A DNA stretch of 64,000 nt from Terriglobales bacterium (GTDB lineage Bacteria > Acidobacteriota > Terriglobia > Terriglobales > Acidobacteriaceae), in contig JAICSO010000020.1 in the NCBI GenBank assembly GCA_025936825.1, positions 1-64,000 on the forward strand. The letters are read 5' to 3'. A program made the position numbers and the translations under genes. This document shows, piece by piece, positions 36,021 to 45,114 of this stretch (the stretch's first letter is position 1; each line of letters begins with the position of its first letter). The notes below the pieces were generated by a model, which saw only the letters and a program-made list of their open reading frames with translations, searched no databases and was not told the DNA's origin.

Positions 36021-39000
36021 TTAACGTCTTCGAAGCACAACAGTGGAAAGGCGTTTCTGTAGCATCGGTATTTTCACTTCATCGCTGTCAGTGCTTTCAA
36101 ACCTCCCAACGACCTTTTCGTTTTCGTCAACTTCGTACTTCCCCGACGGCAATCCTCGGATCATCAGTGTTGTTTTATGCTGGTCGCCGGAACGGTTTTC
36201 AACCTTGAATGTGATTTGGTTGAGATAGTTGGAGAACACGATCGGCTGTTCCTTGGCGAAGCCGTCGCGATCGAGGGCCATCTGAAGGCGGGTCCCGCCG
36301 CGAAGAATATCAAACCGGTCGCGTAAGCCGTCGCGCGGAATCACCGAGATCGCGCCGGCGGATGGCTTCAGTTCGCCGCCATACGCGTAGAGTCCAAAGA
36401 TTGGGTCGTCACTTACCACGGTTGCTGCAGTTCGTAGCGCGCCACTAAACCCCAGATCAATCTCGCCCGAGTACCACCAGGAGCCGCGTCCCATTTCCTT
36501 ATTGCCGAGCCACGCGCGTCCCCATGGTCGCGGCTCAAATCCGCCGCCTGCGGCGCCATCGTTTTCTTTGCCGGGAAACCAATAACCGTAATTCGATTCA
36601 GGACTGCCGGAATTCAGCAGCGCCCAGGAACTCAGATATGACTGGTAGCCGAGGCGTAAGTAGTCGATTGGATCTTTCGCGAAATTGAGGGCATAGTCTT
36701 CCACCGCCCATCCGCCCATCTGTGACATGTAGCTGAGCGTGTAGGCGGTGTTGCCGCTGGCACGATAGTCGCTGCCGAGCCAGTAATATGCGGGTTCGGT
36801 GCCCCGGGCCGCAACATTCAACCGCATCTGCTCTTCCAGGAATTCGTTGGCGTCCGCCGGTATCACCGCTTTGCGAAACTCTGTTGCGGATGGATCTTGT
36901 AGTCGTGCAACCGCGTACTTCGCCAAAGCATGAGTGGATTCGAATCCCGTTGAATCGAACGGATACTCCGACTGGAACAAATCCGGTTTCTTGTTGATGA
37001 AGAACTCCGCCTTCTTCTCCCAATGCTCGCGGAGTTTGTCGGCATCGTCCTTGCGCCCGTTCTGTTCGAGTGCACGGATCAGGTCTGGAATTACAAGTTC
37101 GTTGTAGGTACCCGTTTCATACGCCGACCACTTCACGATCTCCATCGGGACAGTGAAGAATGCCATAGCGGTGCCGTACGCGCGCTGCAGATATCCGGCG
37201 GCATCAAGGTGATGCACCATGCCCGGATAGTCCTTCGCGATCAAGTACATGTTGTAGTAGAGCAGGATGACGTGTGGATAGTCGTAAATGCGCCACAAGT
37301 GCTTCTTCCCTCGTTCGTTGTCCTGCGGGCTCTCGCGGTTCACCTTCCAGTTGGGGATGCCGTAAATCCCGTATGGATACGGCTCTTTGTCGGTCTGCTG
37401 CAATCCTCCCCAGACGTAATGCTGAATATAGTTCTCGACGGACGCGATCTCGTCCCGCTCAGGAAAGAAAACGTTTTTGGCCGCTAGATACGGCGCTTTG
37501 CCCAGCGCCGGATCGTCACACGCCACCGCGTACGACTGCAGGCCGTCGAGATCGTCGGGACTGCGCAGCACTTGATGCTTCATGTCCCACTGCGAGTAAA
37601 GGCCGTTGTACCAGCGCTTGGGATCATTCCATTGTTCGTGCGTCACTAGGAAATGGGCGCGCTTCTTGTAAAGGGTTTCAAGCGGGTCGGTAACAAAGAA
37701 GTCAAGTGGCAGGTATTTGCCGTTGCCGTAGTTCACCTTGAGCATGTTCTCGCCCAGGCGAGCAAACTTTACGGAGTAGATGTAAGTGTCGCCGCTTTTC
37801 TTGCTCACAAGCTTGATTGCTGTGCTCTCGGGGTGCTCGGGTGCAATCTCGCTAATGTGATTCTTCGTCCGCACGGAAAACATTGTCGGGAGATCCGTTG
37901 GCACGGTCATGCCGGGGACGACATGGACATCGAACTCACCTTCTTCGTACAAGACATCACGAACTGCCGCGTAGTCCTTGGCCCAGCGAAATTTGAAACT
38001 GTAGGCCAATGAGTCGCCCGGCTTCCCTTTGGGCGCCAGCGTGGCCTTGGTATTCGTAAGCCGCCACTTACCGCCCTTTTTAGCGAGTTCCTCGCCGCGG
38101 CCCGCGGAATGAACGTAAGCCGTGTAGCTGCGGTCTTCTTCCTGGTCGAAGTATTCGAGATGCGTATTTTGCGGCACCATGACAAGGTAAGGTCCGACGC
38201 CATTGCACCGCATCCAGAAAATGTAGGAGCCGTCTCCGCCGATAAAGCTGTGGCGAATCACGCGCTTGGTGTAGGTCTCCGTTTTGTCCGGAACATAATC
38301 AGTGTTAAATGGCAAAGCTACGCCAAGATCTCCGATTTCGATCGCCTGCGATGCCTGGTTGCGAACGTCAATCACCCAAACGAGTGAATCCCCCTCCAGT
38401 CGAAAACTTCCAGTGGTCGCAATCTCTGCGACCGGTGCGACTTCCTTCCCCTTGTCCGTGTTTACTCGCCATTCGTAAATCGCCGAAGTCGCATCCTTAG
38501 GAAGCTGCGCCACCAGCCGCAAACGCTCCGTTGTAACTGGTTCGAAGGTCACATGGTTGAAGCGATCCGCGGCAATTCCATACGAATCAGACGCGTGCAC
38601 ATCCCTCCACTGCTCGCCGTCTTTGTACTGGATCTTCCACGAAGCCGGCAGGTCCCATTTGTAGTCTTCGTAGTTGCCGATCGCCCAGTAGACCTCGACC
38701 GATGACACCTGCTTCGCGGCGCCGAAGTTGTACTCGACCCACTCCTCAGTCCCGTGATGATCGCCCCAAGCAAAAAATGGAATGTTCTGATCACGCGAAC
38801 TCTTCGGCTCAATCTGATCGTTGAGCGCATTCGTGCCCCAAGGTCCTATCGATGAATTGGACTTACTCGCGGTCGCAATCGTCGGGATGGCGCGGCCGAT
38901 GTTGTATTGGATTCCTGAGGGACTCGGTGCTGCTCCGGTTGCGCTATCGACCTGCTGCCACGCGGCACCTGCTGTCCGATATCGGACTACTACATCGCCC

Positions 39001-39167
39001 AGCGCTCGCCCGCCGAGAATGTAGTCTGTGTCATAAACATCCTTCGTGTGCTTCAGGCTGCTCAAACCATTGGCGGAAAGCTGGAGCTGAAACTGGTCAT
39101 TGGCGAGCTGCTGCGCGCACGCCAGGCCGGAAGAGAGCAGGAAAAACGAGAGTATAAGTCTGCGCAA
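36021..39167 (-). CDS. Large secreted DUF5695-like protein, putative glycosidase
   Basis: 1048 residues from a TTG at 39167 (GAGGTG 6 bases upstream; a GTG at 39176 is possible). Sec signal (RRLILSFFLLSSGLACAQ). The first 250 residues are beta-rich and include a discoidin-like piece (EEWVEYNFGAAKQVSSVEVYWAI); the central and C-terminal parts look like an (alpha/alpha)6 barrel with many aromatic and acidic residues (HEQWNDPKRWYNGLYSQWD, YVWGGLQQTDKEPYPYGIYGIPNW, GWAVEDYALNFAKDPIDY). This matches DUF5695-type proteins, often found among polysaccharide-degrading genes. It is the last gene of the hydroxyproline/glycan operon, 30 bases after the GH31 gene. Activity is unknown. Confidence 0.65.
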   Translation of the reverse strand: MRRLILSFFLLSSGLACAQQLANDQFQLQLSANGLSSLKHTKDVYDTDYILGGRALGDVVVRYRTAGAAWQQVDSATGAAPSPSGIQYNIGRAIPTIATASKSNSSIGPWGTNALNDQIEPKSSRDQNIPFFAWGDHHGTEEWVEYNFGAAKQVSSVEVYWAIGNYEDYKWDLPASWKIQYKDGEQWRDVHASDSYGIAADRFNHVTFEPVTTERLRLVAQLPKDATSAIYEWRVNTDKGKEVAPVAEIATTGSFRLEGDSLVWVIDVRNQASQAIEIGDLGVALPFNTDYVPDKTETYTKRVIRHSFIGGDGSYIFWMRCNGVGPYLVMVPQNTHLEYFDQEEDRSYTAYVHSAGRGEELAKKGGKWRLTNTKATLAPKGKPGDSLAYSFKFRWAKDYAAVRDVLYEEGEFDVHVVPGMTVPTDLPTMFSVRTKNHISEIAPEHPESTAIKLVSKKSGDTYIYSVKFARLGENMLKVNYGNGKYLPLDFFVTDPLETLYKKRAHFLVTHEQWNDPKRWYNGLYSQWDMKHQVLRSPDDLDGLQSYAVACDDPALGKAPYLAAKNVFFPERDEIASVENYIQHYVWGGLQQTDKEPYPYGIYGIPNWKVNRESPQDNERGKKHLWRIYDYPHVILLYYNMYLIAKDYPGMVHHLDAAGYLQRAYGTAMAFFTVPMEIVKWSAYETGTYNELVIPDLIRALEQNGRKDDADKLREHWEKKAEFFINKKPDLFQSEYPFDSTGFESTHALAKYAVARLQDPSATEFRKAVIPADANEFLEEQMRLNVAARGTEPAYYWLGSDYRASGNTAYTLSYMSQMGGWAVEDYALNFAKDPIDYLRLGYQSYLSSWALLNSGSPESNYGYWFPGKENDGAAGGGFEPRPWGRAWLGNKEMGRGSWWYSGEIDLGFSGALRTAATVVSDDPIFGLYAYGGELKPSAGAISVIPRDGLRDRFDILRGGTRLQMALDRDGFAKEQPIVFSNYLNQITFKVENRSGDQHKTTLMIRGLPSGKYEVDENEKVVGRFESTDSDEVKIPMLQKRLSTVVLRRR

Positions 39168-39197
39168 CGTGTGCACCTCGGCGGCTTGTCCGTTCGA

Positions 39198-41435
39198 TCA
39201 GAAATGGGCTTCGAGCGGATGTCCGTTGAATTCGACTTCTTTCTGCTTTTCCGCGACTTTGATCTGCATAGCACGCCGCAGCGGTGCAAGCATCTTAGAA
39301 CCGATCGCCAGCTTCATTCGTAGTATGCGTTGTGCATCGTTCCACGACATTTCGATGCCCATCCACTCGCCGCGACGGTGGTTGAAACTTCGACCATCAT
39401 CTTCATACAGCGTGAAACCTCCATCCGCTCCGGGATACACCTGCACTGTAAGTGGTTCATCCGATTTTTCTTCCACGTACTGCTTCACCGGCCCGAGCGG
39501 GAGAACCGCGCCCGCACGAACATAGAGCGGCATGGTTTCTAGGTCTACCGGCCTCGTGACTTCGCGCCCACCTTCCACGCGCTCATTAGTCCAGAAGTCG
39601 TACCAGGTTCCACGCGGAAGATAAATGTTGCGAGAAGTCGCTCCCGGCTCCACCACCGGCGCGACCAGGACATCGCGTCCCCACAGGAATTCGTCGTTGC
39701 GGCTCACTGCCTTCGGATCATCGGAATAGTGCAACCAGAGACCACGCATCACCGGCATTCCAGTCTGTGTGCACTCGCGAACCGCGCTGTAGATGTACGG
39801 CAGCATGCGATATCGCAGCTCGAGATATTTCCGGCAAATCGGTTCGACCTGCGTATTGTGCAGTTGCGATGGATCGGGGATCGCCGCGCCGTTGTAATTG
39901 TTAATCTCAACCGGGCCGGGATCGCCGGTGTTCCAGCCCCACGGAAGACGCAGCTTCCATGTGCGACCGTGGCAGCGGAACAACGTGCAGAACGCGCCGA
40001 ACTGAAACCACCGCAGATAGAGCTCAGCCGTGAATTCCTTGGTCGGAACGAAGCCGCCGATGTCCGTGCCCCAGTATGGAATCCCACTCAACCCCGTGTT
40101 GATCGCAATCGGAATGTGAGTGCGCAGCGTTTCCCATGTGGAATACACATCGCCCGACCACAGAAACGATCCATATCGCTGCATCCCCGCGTAACCATTG
40201 CGATGCAGTGCGTACGGACGTTCATTCGGACGATCCAGTTGTGGCCCTTCCCAGTACATGCGGTTGCGCACCAGGCGCGAAGGGATATCGAGCGGATCGC
40301 CTTCATCCGGCCACCACCCATCGACGCCCATCGCAAAATCTTCGCGGTGCGCATTCCAGTTGCACTTCGCATCTGGGGACTTCGACGATGACTCCGGGCA
40401 CGTCACGCCATCGTGAACGGTGCCATGCAGTTCGTCGGTCATGATGACGGAATGCAGCACCACCTTGAAATGATCTTTGTGGAATTGCTCGATCATCTCT
40501 TTGGGATCGGGAAAGACCTTCTGGTTCCACGCGAAGGATCCATTGTCCGTGTTCCACCCCGATGGGCAGAATCCCGTTCCTAAGTAAATCAGCGCGTCGC
40601 ACGGAAGTTTCTTTTCGCGAAACGTTGTCGCTTCCTCGAGCACCTCTTCCCTACTCACGAGCGTGCGATGCGACTGCTGATATCCCAGGCTCCACAAAGG
40701 CGGGAGTTCAGGGTGCCCAGTCAACCGCGCATATTCGCCCATGATCACAGCGGGTTCTCGCGATGCGATGAAGAAGAGTTCAATCGGTAGAACCTTGTCG
40801 GATTCCTTCGGCTGAAATTTGCTTTCTGGGCCAGTAAAGTCGAACATCCCATACGGCTGGTGAAAAAACATGGCCCAGCCCGCCGTGCTGATGATCCAGG
40901 GAATGGGGACACGCCCACCATGAGTGCCGAGCTTGTAGCCGCCCTGGCCACTTTTCATCGGATCGACGGAGCCACGCCGATCGAATTGCACGCCACCCTC
41001 GCCGAGTCCGAGCAGCGGAGATTCTCCAGTTTTAAAGCCAATCTCCGCTGTTTTCTGATCGATGGTGATGCACTGGATCTCCGTTCCTGTCTTGTCGAGG
41101 ATCGTGAGAGCAAGCGGATCAAAGCTGACTTTCATCTTCAGTTCTCCGCAATTTACGGTCGCGGGTTTCGCGTCGCGGATCACAGCAGCAGGCGGGCCCC
41201 AGTCGGACTTTACGAGTGAACCGTCGTCCGCAACGGAAGCAACGCTGCTGGATTGAATCGGCAGCACCGCCACTCGAACGGTGTACGCGCTTATCGAGGT
41301 GATTTGCAGCTCAACCCGCTGTCCCGCTATCTCCAGCGACGACGAGTCTCCTCTCGCCGCGCGCGGCAGCATCGTCGCAGCGGAGGCGGCCGCAATCGTT
41401 TTCATGGCTTGGCGCCGATTGAATTTGCCAGTCAT
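39198..41435 (-). CDS. Tat-exported GH31 glycoside hydrolase
   Basis: 745 residues from the ATG at 41435. A twin-arginine-like signal (FNRRQAMKTIAAASAATMLP) leads to a beta-sandwich and a (beta/alpha)8 barrel of family GH31. The nucleophile region reads MGVDGWWPDEGDPL, and the following barrel strand FLWSGDVYSTWETLRTHIPIAINTGLSGIPYWGTDIGGF holds the acid/base Asp. GH31 enzymes remove alpha-linked glucose, xylose or galactose by retention. It follows the dipeptidyl peptidase gene by 10 bases, so the two are translationally linked. Which alpha-sugar is cut cannot be told here. Confidence 0.88.
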   Translation of the reverse strand: MTGKFNRRQAMKTIAAASAATMLPRAARGDSSSLEIAGQRVELQITSISAYTVRVAVLPIQSSSVASVADDGSLVKSDWGPPAAVIRDAKPATVNCGELKMKVSFDPLALTILDKTGTEIQCITIDQKTAEIGFKTGESPLLGLGEGGVQFDRRGSVDPMKSGQGGYKLGTHGGRVPIPWIISTAGWAMFFHQPYGMFDFTGPESKFQPKESDKVLPIELFFIASREPAVIMGEYARLTGHPELPPLWSLGYQQSHRTLVSREEVLEEATTFREKKLPCDALIYLGTGFCPSGWNTDNGSFAWNQKVFPDPKEMIEQFHKDHFKVVLHSVIMTDELHGTVHDGVTCPESSSKSPDAKCNWNAHREDFAMGVDGWWPDEGDPLDIPSRLVRNRMYWEGPQLDRPNERPYALHRNGYAGMQRYGSFLWSGDVYSTWETLRTHIPIAINTGLSGIPYWGTDIGGFVPTKEFTAELYLRWFQFGAFCTLFRCHGRTWKLRLPWGWNTGDPGPVEINNYNGAAIPDPSQLHNTQVEPICRKYLELRYRMLPYIYSAVRECTQTGMPVMRGLWLHYSDDPKAVSRNDEFLWGRDVLVAPVVEPGATSRNIYLPRGTWYDFWTNERVEGGREVTRPVDLETMPLYVRAGAVLPLGPVKQYVEEKSDEPLTVQVYPGADGGFTLYEDDGRSFNHRRGEWMGIEMSWNDAQRILRMKLAIGSKMLAPLRRAMQIKVAEKQKEVEFNGHPLEAHF

Positions 41436-41445
41436 AGTCTCAGTG

Positions 41446-43749
41446 TTATCGTCTGCGCTCCCGGCGACCGCGAGAAATGTCCTGCTCCGAGATAACAAAA
41501 TCCTTCGGGGGCGCGACGCCCAGCAGGTACTGCACGAAATAATCCCATCGCCTCCGGACCAGGTACGCTGCGTGCGGTCCGCTTTCGCCGTGATACATAT
41601 TGGGCACGAACAGCATGTCGAAGTTCTTGTTCGCCTTCATAAGCGCATCCGCGAAGCGCATGGTTTCTACGGGATGCACGTTGTCGTCGATATCCCCATG
41701 CACCAGCAGCAAGTGACCTTTTAACTTGTCGGCCATGGTGACATTCGATTGCGCGGCGTAGTCGTCCTGCACGGGATATCCCTGGTACAACTCGTTCCAC
41801 CAGGCCTTGTCGAGCCGAGCGTCGTGATCGCCCGAAATCGAAACGCAAACCTTGTAGAAATCGGGGAACACAAGCATGGCGTGCGCCGCGCCATACCCAC
41901 CCGCAGAGGTTCCGAAAATTCCGACGCGATCAATGTCCATGTACGGGAATTTCGCGGCCATCTGCTTGATCATGGCCACGTGATCTTCAAATGAGCCGCC
42001 CAGATTTCGGTAGGAAAAGTGATGAAATGCCCGTGAACGGCCAGTCGTGCCGCGGCCATCTACCATTACGACCACGAAGCCCAGTTCGGCGACGTTCTGC
42101 AGCCACAAGGTCCCGCCAAACGTCTTGGGGACAAAGAAGTCCTGCGGCCCGGTGTAAACGTGCTCGATGATCGGATATTTCTTGGTGGCGTCAAAATTCG
42201 AAGGCTTCCAGATCAGACCATACAAATCAGTGTTTCCATCCGCCGCTTTGCCTTGAAACGGCTCCGGAAATTTCCAGCCCTTTGCCTGAAGCGCCGCGAC
42301 ATCTGTCTTCTCCAGCACCCGGACTTCGGAACCATCTTTTGTTCGTCGCAACACCGCCACTGACGGCAGATTCGGCCGGGAATAGTTGTCGACAAAATAC
42401 GATCCATCAGGCGAAACGCTCACCGAGTGGTTTGCATTCTCCGGCGTCAGCGGCGCCAAGCCTTTGCCGTCAAACCCAACAACGTAGAGATGAGTTTGGT
42501 ACGGGTCTTCGCCCTTCTCACGACCACCGCCCAGGAAGTAAACGCGGCGGGCCTTCTCGTCCACGAACTCGATCTGCCGCGTAACCCAGGCACCCTGCGT
42601 GATTTGGTTTTCAAGTTTGCCGTTCTTGTCGTAAAGATAAAGATGGTTCCAGCCGTCGCGCTCGGAGGCCAGGATCAGCTCACCCGTGGCTTCCACGTAG
42701 CGGTAAGACGTTTCTCCGGGATCAACGTAGTCTTTGCCCTCCTCGCGCAGGAGCACCTTTTGCTCGCCGGTTTCTGGATCGACGAGTCGAAACTCTTTCG
42801 CTTTATGGCCGCGCTCGTCGTAATCGTAGCGGATTGTTTTCCCATCTGGAGACCAGTCAAACCCGGGCGCATCTTGGAATGGAAGTTCGAGGGGCGCCGT
42901 TTTCACATTAATGCGTTTTTCCGATCGCAAATCAAAGATGATCGGCTGCGCTTTCGGTAAGACCTCACCCGGCAACGGATAGACAACCGTGTATGCTCGC
43001 GGCCTCAATTGATCATCAGGGACAAACTGCAGGCTGGTGAATCGTCCCGCATTCCGCGAATCGATACGGGAGGTAATTAGTTTCGTTGAATCCGGTGACC
43101 AGAAAACGCCCGCCGGCTGCTTCACGTCTTCAGTTTTCTGCTCCACTAATAATCGGAGCGGTGGCAACGGCGTGGCATAGTCCCAACCGGCAACTCCGTC
43201 TTGTGTCAGTTGGACCGAAGTGCTGGTCGAGAGATTGCGAACGTAGAGATTGTGATCTTTGACGTACGCTGTCCACTTCTTGTCCGGGGACTGCGCCTCG
43301 TCCGGTTTCGGCGCAGGCTCGCTCGTGCATTTGTAATCGCTGAGAGCGCACGTCCAGCGCGCATCTTCGAAATTAAAGTGAATGGAATTGGCGTCGTCGC
43401 TGAACTCGATGTCGTCGAAAGGCAGGTCTGTCGCACTTGCTTCGCGTTTGGTCGCACCTGCCAGAGCAGCTGCGAGTTTCGCGTGATCAAACGCCGGCCC
43501 TGCTGTGTTGTGCTCGGCATCAACGACAATGAACTCGCTTCCGGCGGGGCTGACCTTGTGGTACCAAAAACGATTTGTTTTATCGATCCAGTGCGCAGAG
43601 ACGTCGGCGACATAGACTGAGTGCCGCAGATTCCCGGGCAAGAAGGCTCGCGCGCGTTCGTAGTCGGCACGAGTGCCTTGGGCAAACGCCGCTGGAACGC
43701 AAAACAACACCGCAAGAATTAGAAGGAGTGCACCTGCCCTTTTTGTCAT
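41446..43749 (-). CDS. Secreted dipeptidyl-peptidase IV-type S9 peptidase
   Basis: 767 residues. Sec signal (MTKRAGALLLILAVLFCVPA). Residues about 90-510 form the DPP-IV N-terminal propeller (KKWTAYVKDHNLYVRNLST, PDSTKLITSRIDSRN, GFDWSPDGKTIRYDYDERG). The C-terminal alpha/beta hydrolase carries the triad S615 (GIFGTSAGGYGAAHAM), D689 (VHGDIDDNVHPVETM) and H720 (NMYHGESG). DPP-IV-type enzymes release Xaa-Pro or Xaa-Hyp dipeptides, which suits a locus that degrades hydroxyproline-rich protein. AGGAG is 4 bases before the ATG. A 162-base gap with a large inverted repeat separates it from the alpha-galactosidase gene upstream. Confidence 0.9.
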   Translation of the reverse strand: MTKRAGALLLILAVLFCVPAAFAQGTRADYERARAFLPGNLRHSVYVADVSAHWIDKTNRFWYHKVSPAGSEFIVVDAEHNTAGPAFDHAKLAAALAGATKREASATDLPFDDIEFSDDANSIHFNFEDARWTCALSDYKCTSEPAPKPDEAQSPDKKWTAYVKDHNLYVRNLSTSTSVQLTQDGVAGWDYATPLPPLRLLVEQKTEDVKQPAGVFWSPDSTKLITSRIDSRNAGRFTSLQFVPDDQLRPRAYTVVYPLPGEVLPKAQPIIFDLRSEKRINVKTAPLELPFQDAPGFDWSPDGKTIRYDYDERGHKAKEFRLVDPETGEQKVLLREEGKDYVDPGETSYRYVEATGELILASERDGWNHLYLYDKNGKLENQITQGAWVTRQIEFVDEKARRVYFLGGGREKGEDPYQTHLYVVGFDGKGLAPLTPENANHSVSVSPDGSYFVDNYSRPNLPSVAVLRRTKDGSEVRVLEKTDVAALQAKGWKFPEPFQGKAADGNTDLYGLIWKPSNFDATKKYPIIEHVYTGPQDFFVPKTFGGTLWLQNVAELGFVVVMVDGRGTTGRSRAFHHFSYRNLGGSFEDHVAMIKQMAAKFPYMDIDRVGIFGTSAGGYGAAHAMLVFPDFYKVCVSISGDHDARLDKAWWNELYQGYPVQDDYAAQSNVTMADKLKGHLLLVHGDIDDNVHPVETMRFADALMKANKNFDMLFVPNMYHGESGPHAAYLVRRRWDYFVQYLLGVAPPKDFVISEQDISRGRRERRR

Positions 43750-43765
43750 TCCACTCCTGTATCTG

Positions 43766-43879
43766 TGTCATTCCGACGCGTCTAGCCGCGCGAGGCGAGG
43801 AGGAACCTAGTGTTCGCCGGCAGCATTTCCTGATCCGGAAACAACAGGTTCCTCGTCGCGTTCGCTCCTCGGAATGACA
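43766..43879. repeat. Large imperfect inverted repeat inside the operon
   Basis: Outer arms TGTCATTCCGA (43766-43776) and TCGGAATGACA (43869-43879) match perfectly; inner arms GCGAGGAGGAACCT (43795-43808) and AGGTTCCTCGTCGC (43846-43859) match at 13 of 14 positions. The element fills the gap between the alpha-galactosidase and peptidase genes. It resembles the short palindromic intergenic repeats scattered through many acidobacterial genomes, and as RNA it could fold into a long hairpin that stabilises or attenuates the transcript. Confidence 0.7.
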
Positions 43880-43911
43880 TCGGTTTAGTTTTCGTAAGAC
43901 AACGAGACGAT

Positions 43912-45066
43912 CTACTTGACCTTGATCCTCACCAGCACCACGCCGTGCGGCGGCACATACGCGCTGTACGAATCCTTAAATGTGCCCACATCTTTTTTTA
44001 GCCACAGATCGCGTACTGTAGCTTCTCCGCGAATGCCAATTTGCGCGAGATTGGCCGTGATCTGCTCGGCGGTGCGCTGCCGGTTAAACAATCCCACGAC
44101 CTTGCTGCCGTCCGCCATCGGCTTCATCCAGACTTCGAAGGGTCCTTCCTGCGCGACACGAAAGCCTTGCTTCCCCAGCGGGTCCTGATCCACCGCGATT
44201 ACTTCACGATTGGTCAGGATTTCAACCGTATACGGTGTCATCCGGGTCAGGTCGTTGCCCATGATCAGCGGCGCCGCAAGCATCGCCCACAGACTGAAGT
44301 GGGTGCGGTACTCGTCTTCGTTCATGCCGCCGTTGCCGACTTCCAGCATGTCAGGATCGTTCCAGTGCCCGGGCCCGGCAAATTTCTCCAGTCCATTCTG
44401 GTTGAATCCGATCTCGGCCATCGAGTTGTAACGATCGGTGATGTCTCCGGTCGTGCGCCACAGGTTTCCGCCCACCGACGGTCCCCACTCCCACACCTTG
44501 TGCCAGCCGTACTGGCAAAGGCTGAGCACGATTGGACGCCCGGTTTTCACCAGCGCATCGTGCATCTTGGTGTAGGCATTCTTCATGTCCTCGAAGCGTT
44601 GCGGCGGCTGTTGGCACCAGTCGTATTTCAGGTAGTCGATTCCCCACTGCGCGTACGTCTGCGCGTCCTGCTCCTCGTGCCCGAGACTTCCTTCGTATCC
44701 TGCACAGGTCTTCGGTCCCGGCCCCGAATAAATGCCGAGTTTCAGTCCCTTGCTGTGGACGTAGTCCGCCAGCGCTTTCATGTCGGGAAATTTTTCGTTG
44801 GGATGCATGACACCGTTCGCGTCGCGCTTGCCTGCCCAGGTGTCGTCAATGTTCAGGTAGATGTAACCGGCGTCGCGCAGTCCGGTGGAAACCAGTGCGT
44901 CAGCCGTGGCGCGAATAGTGGCGTCATCGACCTTCTCCGCGAAGTGGTTCCAACTGTTCCAGCCCATGGGCGGCGTGGCTGCAAGTTTGTTCTGCGCGAC
45001 AACGGCCAGAGTTGATGTTAAAAGACAAACAAAGACCAACTGCTTCGCGACACTCTTCGCGTGCAC
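43912..45066 (-). CDS. Secreted GH27 alpha-galactosidase
   Basis: 384 residues starting at a GTG (AGGAG 6 bases upstream). Sec signal (SVAKQLVFVCLLTSTLAVVA). The GH27 barrel begins TPPMGWNSWNHF; the nucleophile is D149 in YLKYDWC and the acid/base D208 in LWRTTGDI. DDTW (74-77) and HWNDPDMLEVGN are further substrate-loop motifs. The enzyme releases terminal alpha-galactose by retention. It follows the semialdehyde dehydrogenase gene by 48 bases, placing it in the hydroxyproline operon. Extensin serines carry single alpha-galactose residues, a plausible substrate here, though galactomannan or raffinose sugars are the family's usual ones. Confidence 0.92.
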   Translation of the reverse strand: MHAKSVAKQLVFVCLLTSTLAVVAQNKLAATPPMGWNSWNHFAEKVDDATIRATADALVSTGLRDAGYIYLNIDDTWAGKRDANGVMHPNEKFPDMKALADYVHSKGLKLGIYSGPGPKTCAGYEGSLGHEEQDAQTYAQWGIDYLKYDWCQQPPQRFEDMKNAYTKMHDALVKTGRPIVLSLCQYGWHKVWEWGPSVGGNLWRTTGDITDRYNSMAEIGFNQNGLEKFAGPGHWNDPDMLEVGNGGMNEDEYRTHFSLWAMLAAPLIMGNDLTRMTPYTVEILTNREVIAVDQDPLGKQGFRVAQEGPFEVWMKPMADGSKVVGLFNRQRTAEQITANLAQIGIRGEATVRDLWLKKDVGTFKDSYSAYVPPHGVVLVRIKVK

Positions 45067-45114
45067 GGAATTCTCCTGGCTTGTGAAACTGCGGTCAGAT
45101 TTCGGCAGGCCGCG

